This document shows, piece by piece, positions 1-7,519 of a stretch of DNA of 21,547 nucleotides. Under the pieces are notes generated by a model. It was not told where the DNA came from. It searched no databases and saw only the letters and a program-made list of their open reading frames with translations. The stretch's first letter is position 1; every line of letters starts with the position of its first letter. This stretch comes from Acidobacteriota bacterium (lineage in GTDB: Bacteria > Acidobacteriota > Terriglobia > Acidiferrales > UBA7541). The position numbers were made by a program, and so were the translations under genes. The stretch is taken from contig PKWH01000189.1 in the NCBI GenBank assembly GCA_003131985.1, positions 29,950 to 51,496 on the forward strand. Reading direction: 5' to 3'.

Positions 1-479
1 CGGGCGAAATCTTTATCAAGATGGCTAAGGAAGGTTCCACGCTCTCCGGCATCATGGACGCCTTTGCGCTATCCGTTTCCGTTGCGTTGCAGTACGGAGT
101 TCCGCTTCGCGCCCTGGTCGACAAATTCGTAAACTCGCGCTTCGAGCCGTCCGGCTATACCGGCAATCCGAGAATCCGCTACGCAAAGTCGGTGGTGGAT
201 TACATCGGGCGGTGGTTGGGCGGCAAGTTTATCTCGCCAGACTATCTCGATGGCGAAGTTACCGTGGGGGATCCAACGGGTCCCGTCACAGTAGTTACAC
301 CGGAAGCAAAGGCCCCGGCACCTGTAACTGTGATGAAAGTGCCGGAACCTGAAGCGTCCGCTCGCCCGCGCGCCGCGATTGATGACGCGCCGTCATGCTC
401 CGAGTGCGGCATGCTGATGACGCCGAACGGTAGCTGTTACAAGTGCTCCAACTGCGGCAGCACTTCGGGCTGCAGCTAG
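1..479 (+). CDS. nrdJ: Vitamin B12-dependent (class II) ribonucleotide reductase, C-terminal fragment
   Basis: This is the 3' end of a ribonucleotide reductase that reduces ribonucleotides to deoxyribonucleotides in the cytoplasm with adenosylcobalamin as radical source. The reading frame is open from base 3, before the first ATG at 21, so the gene begins outside the window. The first visible residues (GEIFIKMAKEGSTLSGIMDA) and the following stretch ending in a YIGRWLGGKF segment match the end of the class II catalytic barrel. A Pro/Val/Ala-rich linker follows (about bases 250-390). The tail, bases 394-476, carries CSECG, a PNGSCYKC segment, NCG and a final GCS. In NrdJ this Cys-rich tail re-reduces the active-site disulfide. 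A strong hairpin terminator follows 42 bases after the stop. Family assignment is firm; only the catalytic part is missing because of the window edge. Confidence 0.93.
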   Translation, partial: GEIFIKMAKEGSTLSGIMDAFALSVSVALQYGVPLRALVDKFVNSRFEPSGYTGNPRIRYAKSVVDYIGRWLGGKFISPDYLDGEVTVGDPTGPVTVVTPEAKAPAPVTVMKVPEPEASARPRAAIDDAPSCSECGMLMTPNGSCYKCSNCGSTSGCS

Positions 480-520
480 TTCGGCAAAATAGCGAAAATC
501 AGAGCAGGCGAAATAAAAAA

Positions 521-540
521 GGGGACTCCGTCGAGTCCCC
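521..540. terminator. Rho-independent terminator, probably bidirectional
   Basis: A perfect 7-bp GC-rich stem (GGGGACT / AGTCCCC) closes a 6-base loop. It is preceded by AAAAAA and followed by TTT, so it could stop transcripts from nrdJ on the + strand and from the TonB-domain gene on the minus strand, which converge here. Confidence 0.8.
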
Positions 541-558
541 TTTGCTCTACCCCTAGTT

Positions 559-582
559 CCGGTTTCGGCGCGGCGAAACCGG
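559..582. other. Strong inverted repeat in the convergent intergenic region
   Basis: A perfect 9-bp stem (CCGGTTTCG / CGAAACCGG) with a 6-base GC loop lies 18 bases beyond the terminator. There is no T-run on either side, so it is not a classic intrinsic terminator. It may be a back-up terminator or an mRNA 3'-end stabiliser for the convergent genes. Confidence 0.5.
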
Positions 583-783
583 CCCACCCCGGGATAAGAG
601 ACAGCCGGTTACTTTGGTTGCACGTGGGTTGCCAGGAGCTCCGGCCTTAACTGGGTGACTTCTCCGGTTGGCGCGGCAAGACTTACGCTGAGAAACTCCA
701 GTTTCCTCCTCAACAATTGCGCGAACATCTCCGTTTTCTGAAAAGCCCCAGCGTGTTTTATACGTTCTTTGGAAGGCTGCGAT

Positions 784-1686
784 CTAATGGTTGCCAAGGG
801 TATAGACCACTGAGATCGTTGTGTCTACCTGAACAGGATCACCGTTCAAGAGCGTAGGCTTATAGCGCCATTGCTTCACCGCTTCAAGGGCCGAAAGCGT
901 CAGCTCCGGCGGACCGCTCACGTACTCAAGATTCTCGACTGTGCCGTCATGCCCAATAGTTGCGTGGAGCAAGACAGTTCCGGTGATGCGCTGCTTCTTG
1001 GCATCCTTCGGGTACACCGGAGCAACCTGATGAATGAGGTTTGCCGATGCGACTGCCCCACCTACGCGGATGCGCTTCGGCTTCGGCGCGGACGCATTCG
1101 GTTCGGGATTTGCGGCGGTGGGATTTTGTGTCGTCGCCGCTTCTTTCTGTGCGTCCAGGGAAGAATCAATGGTCTGGGACGGCGGCAATCCCGCCGGGGA
1201 GCCTGGCAGTTCGGATGGCGAGCCGGAACCCACGGCGCTGTTCGGATCTTTTCCGCCTAATGTGTAAACAACGCTAACGGTAGTGTCTACTTCAACTGCG
1301 TCGCCATTCACCAGCGTCGGCCGATAGACCCACTGCTGGACTGCATCTATGGCGGATTTCATCAGAAGTGGAGGACCACTCACATATTGCAAGTCTTTTA
1401 TCGTCCCGTCTGTCGCGATTATGACGTGGAGCACGACGGTTCCAGAAATGTGCGCTGTCTTGGCTAAGGGCGGGTACACCGGAGAAACCTGATGAACAAG
1501 ATGTGCGGCTGCGACATTGGCACCTACTCGGGTTCGGACCCCCGTCGACGCGGACGAATTCGATTGAGAGATGTTGCTTGCGGTACCCTGCGGAAGAGGC
1601 GGTTCTTTTTGAGCGTCCTGAGAGAAGACAGTAGTGGCCGCTAGGAGGGTAATCCCGACAACTAACGCAATTCTAGAAGAAGCCAT
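784..1686 (-). CDS. Secreted protein with two tandem TonB C-terminal domains
   Basis: The 300-residue product starts with a hydrophobic signal-like segment (about residues 5-21) ending near VFSQDAQ, so it should enter the periplasm. Two TonB C-terminal domains follow, about 62-143 and 216-297. Each has the HQV-PVYP opening, an SGTV/TGTV strand, DGT, YVSGPP, the AV-QW-Y-PTL-NGD core and a final SVVYTLG. The linker between them is Pro/Ala/Ser rich. TonB C-terminal domains normally contact TonB-box peptides of outer-membrane receptors, but this protein lacks a long N-terminal spanning anchor and ExbB/ExbD genes nearby, so a classical energy-coupling role is not shown. I chose ATG 1686 because GGAGAG lies 5 bases upstream; GTG at 1692 is in frame but overlaps that site. 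It follows the anti-sigma gene in the same direction with a 118-base gap, so it may belong to that regulon. Confidence 0.85.
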   Translation of the reverse strand: MASSRIALVVGITLLAATTVFSQDAQKEPPLPQGTASNISQSNSSASTGVRTRVGANVAAAHLVHQVSPVYPPLAKTAHISGTVVLHVIIATDGTIKDLQYVSGPPLLMKSAIDAVQQWVYRPTLVNGDAVEVDTTVSVVYTLGGKDPNSAVGSGSPSELPGSPAGLPPSQTIDSSLDAQKEAATTQNPTAANPEPNASAPKPKRIRVGGAVASANLIHQVAPVYPKDAKKQRITGTVLLHATIGHDGTVENLEYVSGPPELTLSALEAVKQWRYKPTLLNGDPVQVDTTISVVYTLGNH

Positions 1687-1804
1687 GACCACTCTCCGGT
1701 TGGGTATCTAGGGGAACGCGATCAGGGCCAATGAATACATGAAGACGCACGTCCACGCAATGAAATAGTGGAACCGGAGTAATGAGTCAGAACATCCCGA
1801 CGCC

Positions 1805-3076
1805 CTAGGATTGTGATACCGAAGTCCGCCGCACGCGTTTCCAGATCCAGCGGCCCGGTGCGAAGAGAGCGATGGCCCACAGCAGGATAGTCGGCAAAGC
1901 CTGCAGTGCCCAGACGCCAAGTCCTATTAGGCTCTCGATTGCTGAGCGGTACCCTTCGACCGCTGCATTGTGCAGCCGCGTGGCCGTCGCAGTAGGTGCA
2001 CCCTGCAAGCTCGCTTTATATTCTTCCTGTACTGAAAGCTCGACGGTGGCGAAATCAACCCGCGTTTGCAACGACCGCTGGTCGGCTTCCATTTGCTCGA
2101 TGTCGCCACGAACCCGCGCGATTTCCTGTTCGGTGGCGAGGATGTCCTTTACTTGCCCGGTATGGTTGCGAAGAACATCCAGCAGCCTTTCTTCGGTCGC
2201 GCGAGCATTCTTCATCCGGGCGGCGCGATCGGTAAACTCTTTGGTCACTTCTTCGCCCGTCTGCGATTCCTGTTCCACACGCCCCAGTTGCTTCAATTCA
2301 GAAATAGCTGATTCGAGTTGCGCCGACGGTATTCTGAGAGTGGCGGACAAAGTACGCGCGGCATCCTGCGGGGAATTCGAAGTCAGGCTGGCAATGTACC
2401 CGTTGTGGCGTTGCGCAATCGCCTTCACGCTCGCTTCCAAGGGTGCGAATTCCTTCACAGTCAAGGAAACCGAAGCTGTTCGCGCGATCATGGGCGCGGT
2501 TGGCTCGGGGTTTGACTGGCCATCCGCCGAACTAGAACTGAACTTAGGTGAGCTCCCTCGGGAGGCCGGAAGAGCAGGTGGTGCGGGTCTGACCTTAAAA
2601 TTGTCAGATGCGGTTCCCACAGCCTTGCTTTCCGGAGTGTCGGCCGAGCGCGATTGTTCGGTATACGCCAGTTGCAGCCCTTCGGATTGTCGAGATTCTT
2701 GTCGCGCCGTTGGTAATCCGATACGCAGTACCAGAATCAACAGAGCCGCGACGCTCGCTGCCGCCCACACCCAACGATTCCTTAAAAACGGGAACTTTCC
2801 ACCTAGCCGACCGGTGAATCCTCGGGGTTTTCTCACCTTGGCCACCACATGTTCGGCTCTCGCGGCTTCCAGATTCTTCGTCAAGTTTGCAGGCGCGGGT
2901 TCCACGCTCCAATCTGAAAGCCGAACCGACACGTCGCGCATCTGTTCCGCCAACGCCGCGCATTCTGCGCATTCGCGCAAGTGCGCAGCGACGTTCGCAG
3001 CGCGATTCGCGGAGAGTTCTCCGTCGAGATAAGCCATCACCTCTTCTTGTTCAAAAGGATGAGTGGATGAAGTCAT
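1805..3076 (-). CDS. Anti-sigma factor: zinc-finger domain fused to a DUF4349 domain
   Basis: The 423-residue product begins with a zinc-finger anti-sigma domain: H32, C36 and C39 in the H-x3-C-x2-C arrangement. A first membrane segment spans about 103-121. After a low-complexity linker, about 195-400 matches DUF4349, with a predicted coiled coil near 285-340 and a second membrane segment near 382-406, followed by a basic tail. The topology would place the zinc finger in the cytoplasm, DUF4349 in the periplasm and the C-terminus back inside. The start overlaps the sigma gene stop by 4 bases (ATGA), and GGAGGG lies just upstream, so the two are translationally coupled. Zinc-finger proteins of this kind bind and hold the partner ECF sigma factor. 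That DUF4349 is the sensing part is inference. Confidence 0.85.
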   Translation of the reverse strand: MTSSTHPFEQEEVMAYLDGELSANRAANVAAHLRECAECAALAEQMRDVSVRLSDWSVEPAPANLTKNLEAARAEHVVAKVRKPRGFTGRLGGKFPFLRNRWVWAAASVAALLILVLRIGLPTARQESRQSEGLQLAYTEQSRSADTPESKAVGTASDNFKVRPAPPALPASRGSSPKFSSSSADGQSNPEPTAPMIARTASVSLTVKEFAPLEASVKAIAQRHNGYIASLTSNSPQDAARTLSATLRIPSAQLESAISELKQLGRVEQESQTGEEVTKEFTDRAARMKNARATEERLLDVLRNHTGQVKDILATEQEIARVRGDIEQMEADQRSLQTRVDFATVELSVQEEYKASLQGAPTATATRLHNAAVEGYRSAIESLIGLGVWALQALPTILLWAIALFAPGRWIWKRVRRTSVSQS

Positions 3077-3615
3077 TTCCGCCCTCCCAAATTTCCCGGC
3101 GTGGTTGCCAGGATTTCGCGCAAGGCCATTCGCGCCCGGAACAATCGCGATCTGACGGTGTTTACCGGCGCACGCAATATCTTCGCGATTTCCTCGTAGC
3201 TCAATTCTTCGAACTCGCGCAGCAACAAAACTTCCCGTTCGGCGACGTCAAGCCGATCCACGGCTTGCCTAACCCAAATTACATTTTCCGGATTCGTTCC
3301 AGACGGATCCGAAACGTCCTCCCGTGTGCTATCCGACTGCGTTGCGTTGAGACCAGATTTGCGCCGATGCGCCGCGAGAATGTTGAAGGCGATGCCAAAT
3401 AAATAGGCTCGAAACGTAGCGCGGGGCTCGTACCTTTGCACCGCCCGCAGCACGGCGAGAAAGGTTTCCTGGGCCAATTCCTCGGCCTGCGCGGCATCGT
3501 TCATACGCCGTCGGAAAAATCCGTATACCCGCTCGCGGTAACGCAAGAAGAGTTCGGTGAAGGCTTCGTCCGAGCCTTTTTGAAGTTCCAGGATCAGTTG
3601 CTCATCGCTGGTCAT
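3073..3615 (-). CDS. ECF-family RNA polymerase sigma factor (RpoE-like)
   Basis: The 180-residue product has the usual length and two-domain layout of an extracytoplasmic-function sigma factor. Region 2 lies at about 14-80 (DEAFTELFLRYRERVYGFF, then AEELAQETFL and a FRAYLFGIAFN segment), which recognises the -10 element. Region 4 lies at about 119-170 (LDVAEREVLLLREFEELSYE, then a PVNTVRSRLFRAR helix-turn-helix), which contacts the -35 element. Region 3 is absent, as expected. It overlaps the anti-sigma gene by 4 bases, so its activity is most likely controlled by that membrane protein. A promoter-like stretch lies 60-100 bases upstream. The stimulus and target genes cannot be read from the sequence. 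Confidence 0.92.
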   Translation of the reverse strand: MTSDEQLILELQKGSDEAFTELFLRYRERVYGFFRRRMNDAAQAEELAQETFLAVLRAVQRYEPRATFRAYLFGIAFNILAAHRRKSGLNATQSDSTREDVSDPSGTNPENVIWVRQAVDRLDVAEREVLLLREFEELSYEEIAKILRAPVNTVRSRLFRARMALREILATTPGNLGGRK

Positions 3616-3676
3616 CGCTCACCACGAGCTCGGATCAGTACATTTCCGAGCGGCGCGTCCTCCCGATTCAAATGCT

Positions 3677-3714
3677 TCTATAACTGTAATGTCCCCAGAA
3701 GGCAAAAAGTTCCC
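3677..3714 (-). promoter_or_regulatory. Candidate promoter(s) of the ECF sigma gene
   Basis: On the minus strand TTGCCT and TATAGA are separated by exactly 17 bases (4 of 6 consensus matches each), giving a sigma70-type promoter. The same stretch contains GGGAACTTTTTGCC, which resembles the AAC-plus-T-run -35 element of ECF promoters and would fit autoregulation. No clear ECF -10 (CGTC-like) is found 16-17 bases further on, so the ECF reading is weaker. Confidence 0.4.
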
Positions 3715-3731
3715 GCTGCGGCAGCTTTTTT
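3704..3731. terminator. Possible terminator between glmM and the sigma gene
   Basis: AAAAAG and CTTTTT arms flank a short GC core (CCG CAG CGG on the minus strand). The inner stem is interrupted by a mismatched triplet, so folding strength is uncertain. It lies 36 bases beyond the glmM stop and overlaps the putative ECF -35 box, so only one of the two readings may be right. Confidence 0.35.
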
Positions 3732-3766
3732 CAGGCGAGGTGGGAACAGATAGAACGGACGGAGAA

Positions 3767-5122
3767 TTACGCGCCAATGGCGGTGCGCAAGGCGCCGGCG
3801 AGAGATTCGGTCCAGCGGCGGACGTCCTCGTCGCGTTCGGCTTCCACCATAACGCGGGCGAGCGGCTCCGTGCCCGAATAGCGCAGGACCACGCGGCCGG
3901 AATTACCAAGAGCCTTTTCCGCTTCGTGGAGGAGGCGATCAACTTCGGGCAGCGAATCAAGAGGCGGTTTCGAACGTGTGCGGACGTTTACAATTTTCTG
4001 CGGGAAAATCTTTAGATCTGTGACGAGCGAATCGAGAGGTCCCGCGAGAGAAACAATCGACGCCAGCTTCAACGCCGTAAGCATTCCGTCACCCGTGGTG
4101 GCGTCATCGAGAAACAAAATGTGTCCGGACTGTTCGCCGCCGAAGTTCGCTCCGATGCGCCGCATTTCTTCCAGGACGTAGCGATCACCCACGGCCGTGC
4201 GCGCAAGCTTCAGTCCGGCATTTTCCAGAGCCCGCTCGAGTCCAAGGTTGGCCATGGTAGTGCCAACTACTACGTTGCCCTTAAGACTTCCCGTCGATTT
4301 CAGATAACGCGCCACGACAAACATAACTCCGTCGCCATCCACGAGTTTGCCCGTCACGCCGGAAAAAATTGCGCGGTCCGCATCTCCGTCAAATGCCACA
4401 CCCAGCGCCGCACCGCATTCCACGACTCGCTTTTGCATTGATTCCGGATGCAGCGAGCCGCAGTTTGCATTTATGTTTTTTCCGTTGGGCGTGTGATTCA
4501 TAGCGATCACATCCGCGCCCAGGGAGCGAAACAGCCGAGGTGCCAGATTGCTGGCTGCCCCGTTGGCGCAGTCCAGCACTATTTTCATTCCAGCGAGGTT
4601 TGCGCCAGGTAAAATTGCCTGGGCTAATCCTGCCAGGTAATCATCATCAATCTTTTCGTTGTCGTGAAGACGCAGCGCCCTTTCAGCCGAGACGGTATCG
4701 CGAGATGAAAGGACAAACTGTTCGAGGGCTGTTTCTATCGCGTCCGGGAACTTCATTCCGGTGGACGAAATCAGTTTCACGCCGTTGTCGTGGTACGGAT
4801 TGTGCGAAGCGGAAATCACCACGCCCGCGGCGAATCCCTCGCGGTTCACGAGCCAAGCCACGCCGGGTGTGGTGAGAACGCCGGCAGAAATAGGATTCGC
4901 GCCACCCGCAGCCAACCCGCAGGCGATTCTCTCGGCAATATGCGGGCCGGACTCGCGCGTGTCCCGTCCAATCAGAACGTTGGGACTTTTATCGTGTGCG
5001 AATCCTTGCGAACGCAAATAGTTCCCCAGCGCTAGGCCCACGCGATCCAAGGTTGCGTCATCGAGCGGGTATTCACCCGGGATGCCGCGGATGCCATCCG
5101 TCCCGAAAAGTTGCTTGGCCAT
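3767..5122 (-). CDS. glmM: Phosphoglucosamine mutase
   Basis: GlmM interconverts glucosamine-6-phosphate and glucosamine-1-phosphate, feeding UDP-GlcNAc synthesis for peptidoglycan and lipopolysaccharide in the cytoplasm. The 451-residue length is normal. The N-terminus reads MAKQLFGTDGIRG as in the family. The phosphoserine loop is VVISASHNPYHDNG with the catalytic serine at 106. The metal-binding loop DGDADR sits at 245-250 (D245, D247, D249), the sugar-binding GEQSGH at 329-334 and the phosphate-binding RYSGTEP at 414-420. All key residues are present, so it should be active. An AGGAA site lies 5 bases before the ATG. It is divergent from the AI-2E transporter gene and upstream of, but probably transcriptionally separate from, the sigma gene. 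Confidence 0.97.
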   Translation of the reverse strand: MAKQLFGTDGIRGIPGEYPLDDATLDRVGLALGNYLRSQGFAHDKSPNVLIGRDTRESGPHIAERIACGLAAGGANPISAGVLTTPGVAWLVNREGFAAGVVISASHNPYHDNGVKLISSTGMKFPDAIETALEQFVLSSRDTVSAERALRLHDNEKIDDDYLAGLAQAILPGANLAGMKIVLDCANGAASNLAPRLFRSLGADVIAMNHTPNGKNINANCGSLHPESMQKRVVECGAALGVAFDGDADRAIFSGVTGKLVDGDGVMFVVARYLKSTGSLKGNVVVGTTMANLGLERALENAGLKLARTAVGDRYVLEEMRRIGANFGGEQSGHILFLDDATTGDGMLTALKLASIVSLAGPLDSLVTDLKIFPQKIVNVRTRSKPPLDSLPEVDRLLHEAEKALGNSGRVVLRYSGTEPLARVMVEAERDEDVRRWTESLAGALRTAIGA

Positions 5123-5300
5123 TTGTTCCTGTTCTTATCCCGCGCAAAACGGGAGGCAATTCTATCATCGCGAGGCCTTAGTCCTGTCAGACCAGCGGCG
5201 AATATGGTTTCGACCGCGGATTTCAGCGAATGGATCGTGAGCGGTGTATGCGTGAGCACATCGGCGGATATGGCGGCGCAGCCTGTGTTATCGTACGGGA

Positions 5301-6368
5301 ATGCCACTGGAACACACTGAAATCGTCAACGACAATTCCACGCCTGCCAAGATCATCGCGGCGGGAATTGTGATCGCTTTCTGCTACTGGGCGTCTTCTG
5401 TTCTCGTAACGGTCCTGGTGGCAGTGTTGCTCGCGTACTTTTTGGATCCGGTCGTAACGTTTATGGAGAACTGGCATATCCCTCGCGCGTTGGGATCGCT
5501 CATCATTGTTCTCTTTACAATTGCTGTTTTGCTGTTCGTAGCATGGTCGCTGGTCGAACGTGTGGATCAGTTCGGCAGGGATTGGCCTAAGTATCGCGCA
5601 CCCTTGCACGCAGTCGCCAATGCCGTAGAACAAAAGCTTGCTTCCGTGGAGGAACACGTTTCAGAGATTGGCTCTCCCGATCAGGTTGGCCAGCAGGCTG
5701 AACATATAGTAGCCGTCGCCGAATCGCATCCCGTTCGCTCGGCTGTGTTTTCTCGGCTGAGTTCGCTATATGAGGTGGTGCTCGGGGCTACGTTCATACC
5801 ATTCCTGTTGTTTTTTATGCTCGCGGCGAAACGCCAGGTATGGCACGCGACCATGCAGTTATTTCCGGCCACCGAACGCACCTTAGTTAAAGAAACCCTA
5901 ACAGATATCTCCCTGGTTCTTCGCAGCTATGTGGTGGGGACGGCGATGGTGGGAGTCATTCTGGTCGTTTTGAGTTGGCTTTTTTTCTTGTTGATCGGAC
6001 TTGAGTTTCCATTCCTCACCGCGCTTATCTCCGGTACGTGCAATCTGATTCCATATCTGGGGGTGGTTCTTTCCTGGATGCCGCCTTTATTGATAGGCCT
6101 GAAACAATTTCACACCGTTACGCCTTTCATCGGTATTTTCGCCGTGCTCACTTTTCTGCACCTCATTGCCGCAAATTTGTTAGTCCCGGCGCTCGTCGGC
6201 TCCATGGTGCGGCTCAATGCTCTAGCGCTGACCGTATCGCTTCTGTTCTGGGGATTTTTGTGGGGCGCGATGGGTTTGATTCTCGCGATTCCCATCACTG
6301 CTGTTATCAAGGTGATCTGCGACCATAAAGAAAGCTGGCAACCGGTTGGCCGCTGGCTCAGCGCATAG
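5301..6368 (+). CDS. AI-2E family transporter (PerM/UPF0118-type membrane protein)
   Basis: The 355-residue product is an inner-membrane protein of the AI-2E exporter/PerM family. Hydrophobic segments lie near 17-50, 64-85, 157-176, 209-234, 238-266, 274-298 and 306-338. A soluble, helical region of about 70 residues lies between the second and third (about 88-155), as is typical of the family. The conserved NLIPYLG motif is at 248-254. Members have been linked to autoinducer-2 export or to sodium/proton antiport, and the substrate cannot be read from sequence. The ATG has only a weak GGGA upstream, so the start is moderately certain. It is divergent from glmM (178-base gap) and convergent with thiE (21-base gap). 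Confidence 0.88.
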   Translation: MPLEHTEIVNDNSTPAKIIAAGIVIAFCYWASSVLVTVLVAVLLAYFLDPVVTFMENWHIPRALGSLIIVLFTIAVLLFVAWSLVERVDQFGRDWPKYRAPLHAVANAVEQKLASVEEHVSEIGSPDQVGQQAEHIVAVAESHPVRSAVFSRLSSLYEVVLGATFIPFLLFFMLAAKRQVWHATMQLFPATERTLVKETLTDISLVLRSYVVGTAMVGVILVVLSWLFFLLIGLEFPFLTALISGTCNLIPYLGVVLSWMPPLLIGLKQFHTVTPFIGIFAVLTFLHLIAANLLVPALVGSMVRLNALALTVSLLFWGFLWGAMGLILAIPITAVIKVICDHKESWQPVGRWLSA

Positions 6369-6389
6369 TTTCAGCGGCGGTTCTTTCAA

Positions 6390-7136
6390 TTATACTTTGT
6401 CTCTACGCAAGTCGTGGATAGACGCGACCGACTCCGTGACAGCTTTCGCATCGGGCGATTCCTGAAACATCCGGATCGCCGCAATTCCGGCGGCGCCCGC
6501 ACCAATGCAGGAAGCCGCGTTTTGTTTGTTCACTCCCCCTATCGCCACCACCGGCATCGGCACAGCGCGACAAACTTCGGCTAGCGTTTCTATGCCTTGG
6601 GGCGCGCCAAAGGGCTGCTTCGAAGGCGTTTCGAAGACCGGGCCGAAGAAGATATAGCCAGCTTTCGCGTTTTCCGCTTCGCGGGCCTCTTTCACGCTGT
6701 GGCAGGAAACTCCAATTACAAATCCCTCCGGTGCATTTCCTGCACGGCACCACCGCACCACTTCGCGCGCTAGGGCAGATTCGCGTCCGAGATGAACGCC
6801 ATGTGCACCGGCCACTAACGCCACATCCAAGCGGTCGCTAACTATTATTCGCACGGGGCGTCTAGACTGCGCAACCTCCACTGTACTGAGGTGGACTACC
6901 CGGCGCGCGAGGTCGAGCAGTTGTCCCCCCGGCAAGTCCTTCTCACGGACCTGTATCCAATCGACGCCGGCGGCGAGGGCTATTTGAATATTTTGCAATA
7001 TTGTCGATGTGAGAGCGGCTTCGTTCCTATCGCCAGTCAAAGACTTCCGGTCGGTGACGTAGCAAACGATCGGTTTATTAGCGGGTTTCAACGATGGCAG
7101 TCCGTCGGCGAAACGCTTCAAGCGCAAACAGCACAT
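6390..7136 (-). CDS. thiE: Thiamine-phosphate synthase
   Basis: ThiE joins the pyrimidine (HMP-PP) and thiazole (THZ-P) halves to make thiamine monophosphate in the cytoplasm. The TIM-barrel motifs are present in order: YVTDR (26-30), QVREKD (62-67), SDRLDVA (100-106), GAHGVHLGRES (110-120), GVSCHS (142-147), FFGPVFETPSKQP (163-175) and VVAIGGV (196-202). The family usually has IGFGPVF and Q after HLG, so R118 is a mild deviation. From ATG 7136 the protein is 248 residues with about 22 extra at the N-terminus compared with typical members. That start has no clear ribosome binding site and overlaps the upstream membrane-protein gene by 59 bases. A shorter product, for example from TTG at 7091, is possible. 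Confidence 0.9.
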   Translation of the reverse strand: MCCLRLKRFADGLPSLKPANKPIVCYVTDRKSLTGDRNEAALTSTILQNIQIALAAGVDWIQVREKDLPGGQLLDLARRVVHLSTVEVAQSRRPVRIIVSDRLDVALVAGAHGVHLGRESALAREVVRWCRAGNAPEGFVIGVSCHSVKEAREAENAKAGYIFFGPVFETPSKQPFGAPQGIETLAEVCRAVPMPVVAIGGVNKQNAASCIGAGAAGIAAIRMFQESPDAKAVTESVASIHDLRRDKV

Positions 7137-7320
7137 TCATCAGACCAAGCCCCGATATTGCTCCGCGCAGAAAGGGGTTTTTGACAAAAAGCGCCAGCGC
7201 CGGGTACTGGTAAAGGAAATAATTCATATCCCATACCTCGGACCATGGAACCAGAATCAGCGCCAACCCCAATTCGAGCCAAAGCAGCAGGAGCACAACA
7301 CGGAGGACCCGGTTCATCAT
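7078..7320 (-). CDS. Small membrane protein of unknown function
   Basis: An 80-residue product with two hydrophobic segments, about 5-24 (rich in Leu, after a basic MMNRVLR start) and about 54-68, separated by an aromatic loop containing WSEVWDMNYFLYQYP. It ends with a basic FRRR stretch, so both ends may be cytoplasmic. I do not recognise the family. Its 3' end overlaps the 5' end of thiE in another frame, suggesting co-transcription. No strong ribosome binding site precedes the paired ATG codons at 7320/7317. The hydrophobic pattern and protein-like composition make it more likely real than a shadow frame. A role in thiamine uptake would be speculation. Confidence 0.6.
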   Translation of the reverse strand: MMNRVLRVVLLLLWLELGLALILVPWSEVWDMNYFLYQYPALALFVKNPFLRGAISGLGLMNVLFALEAFRRRTAIVETR

Positions 7321-7519
7321 CAGGGTAAGGATTATGGGAGATTATTCCGGCGGTCGCAACATCTACTCCGCATCATCAAGCGATGTCACTCGCTATCGCA
7401 GCGTCACGATGTCGCAAACAAGCAAGACGAGAGTACAATTGACCCGATTCGAGGCTTGCAGGGAATTCCGGGACAGAACGCAGGCACATTAAGCAAACCG
7501 AGACTAAGGAGAGCACTCC

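Larger units (their letters stand above)
480..783. other. Convergent intergenic region
   Basis: This 304-base stretch separates the nrdJ stop from the stop of the minus-strand TonB-domain gene. It contains the terminator at 521-540 and the hairpin at 559-582. Small frames on both strands have no recognisable protein content or ribosome binding site. I see nothing else in it. Confidence 0.6.

Noticed and set aside
609..797. 62-codon frame on the minus strand starting with TTG over the end of the TonB-domain gene
   Set aside because: Non-ATG start, no ribosome binding site, no recognisable content; probably chance read-on.
1872..3032. 386-codon open frame on the + strand
   Set aside because: It is fully antisense to the anti-sigma gene, has Cys/Ser/Arg-rich composition and no domain; the opposite strand has clear zinc-finger and DUF4349 features.
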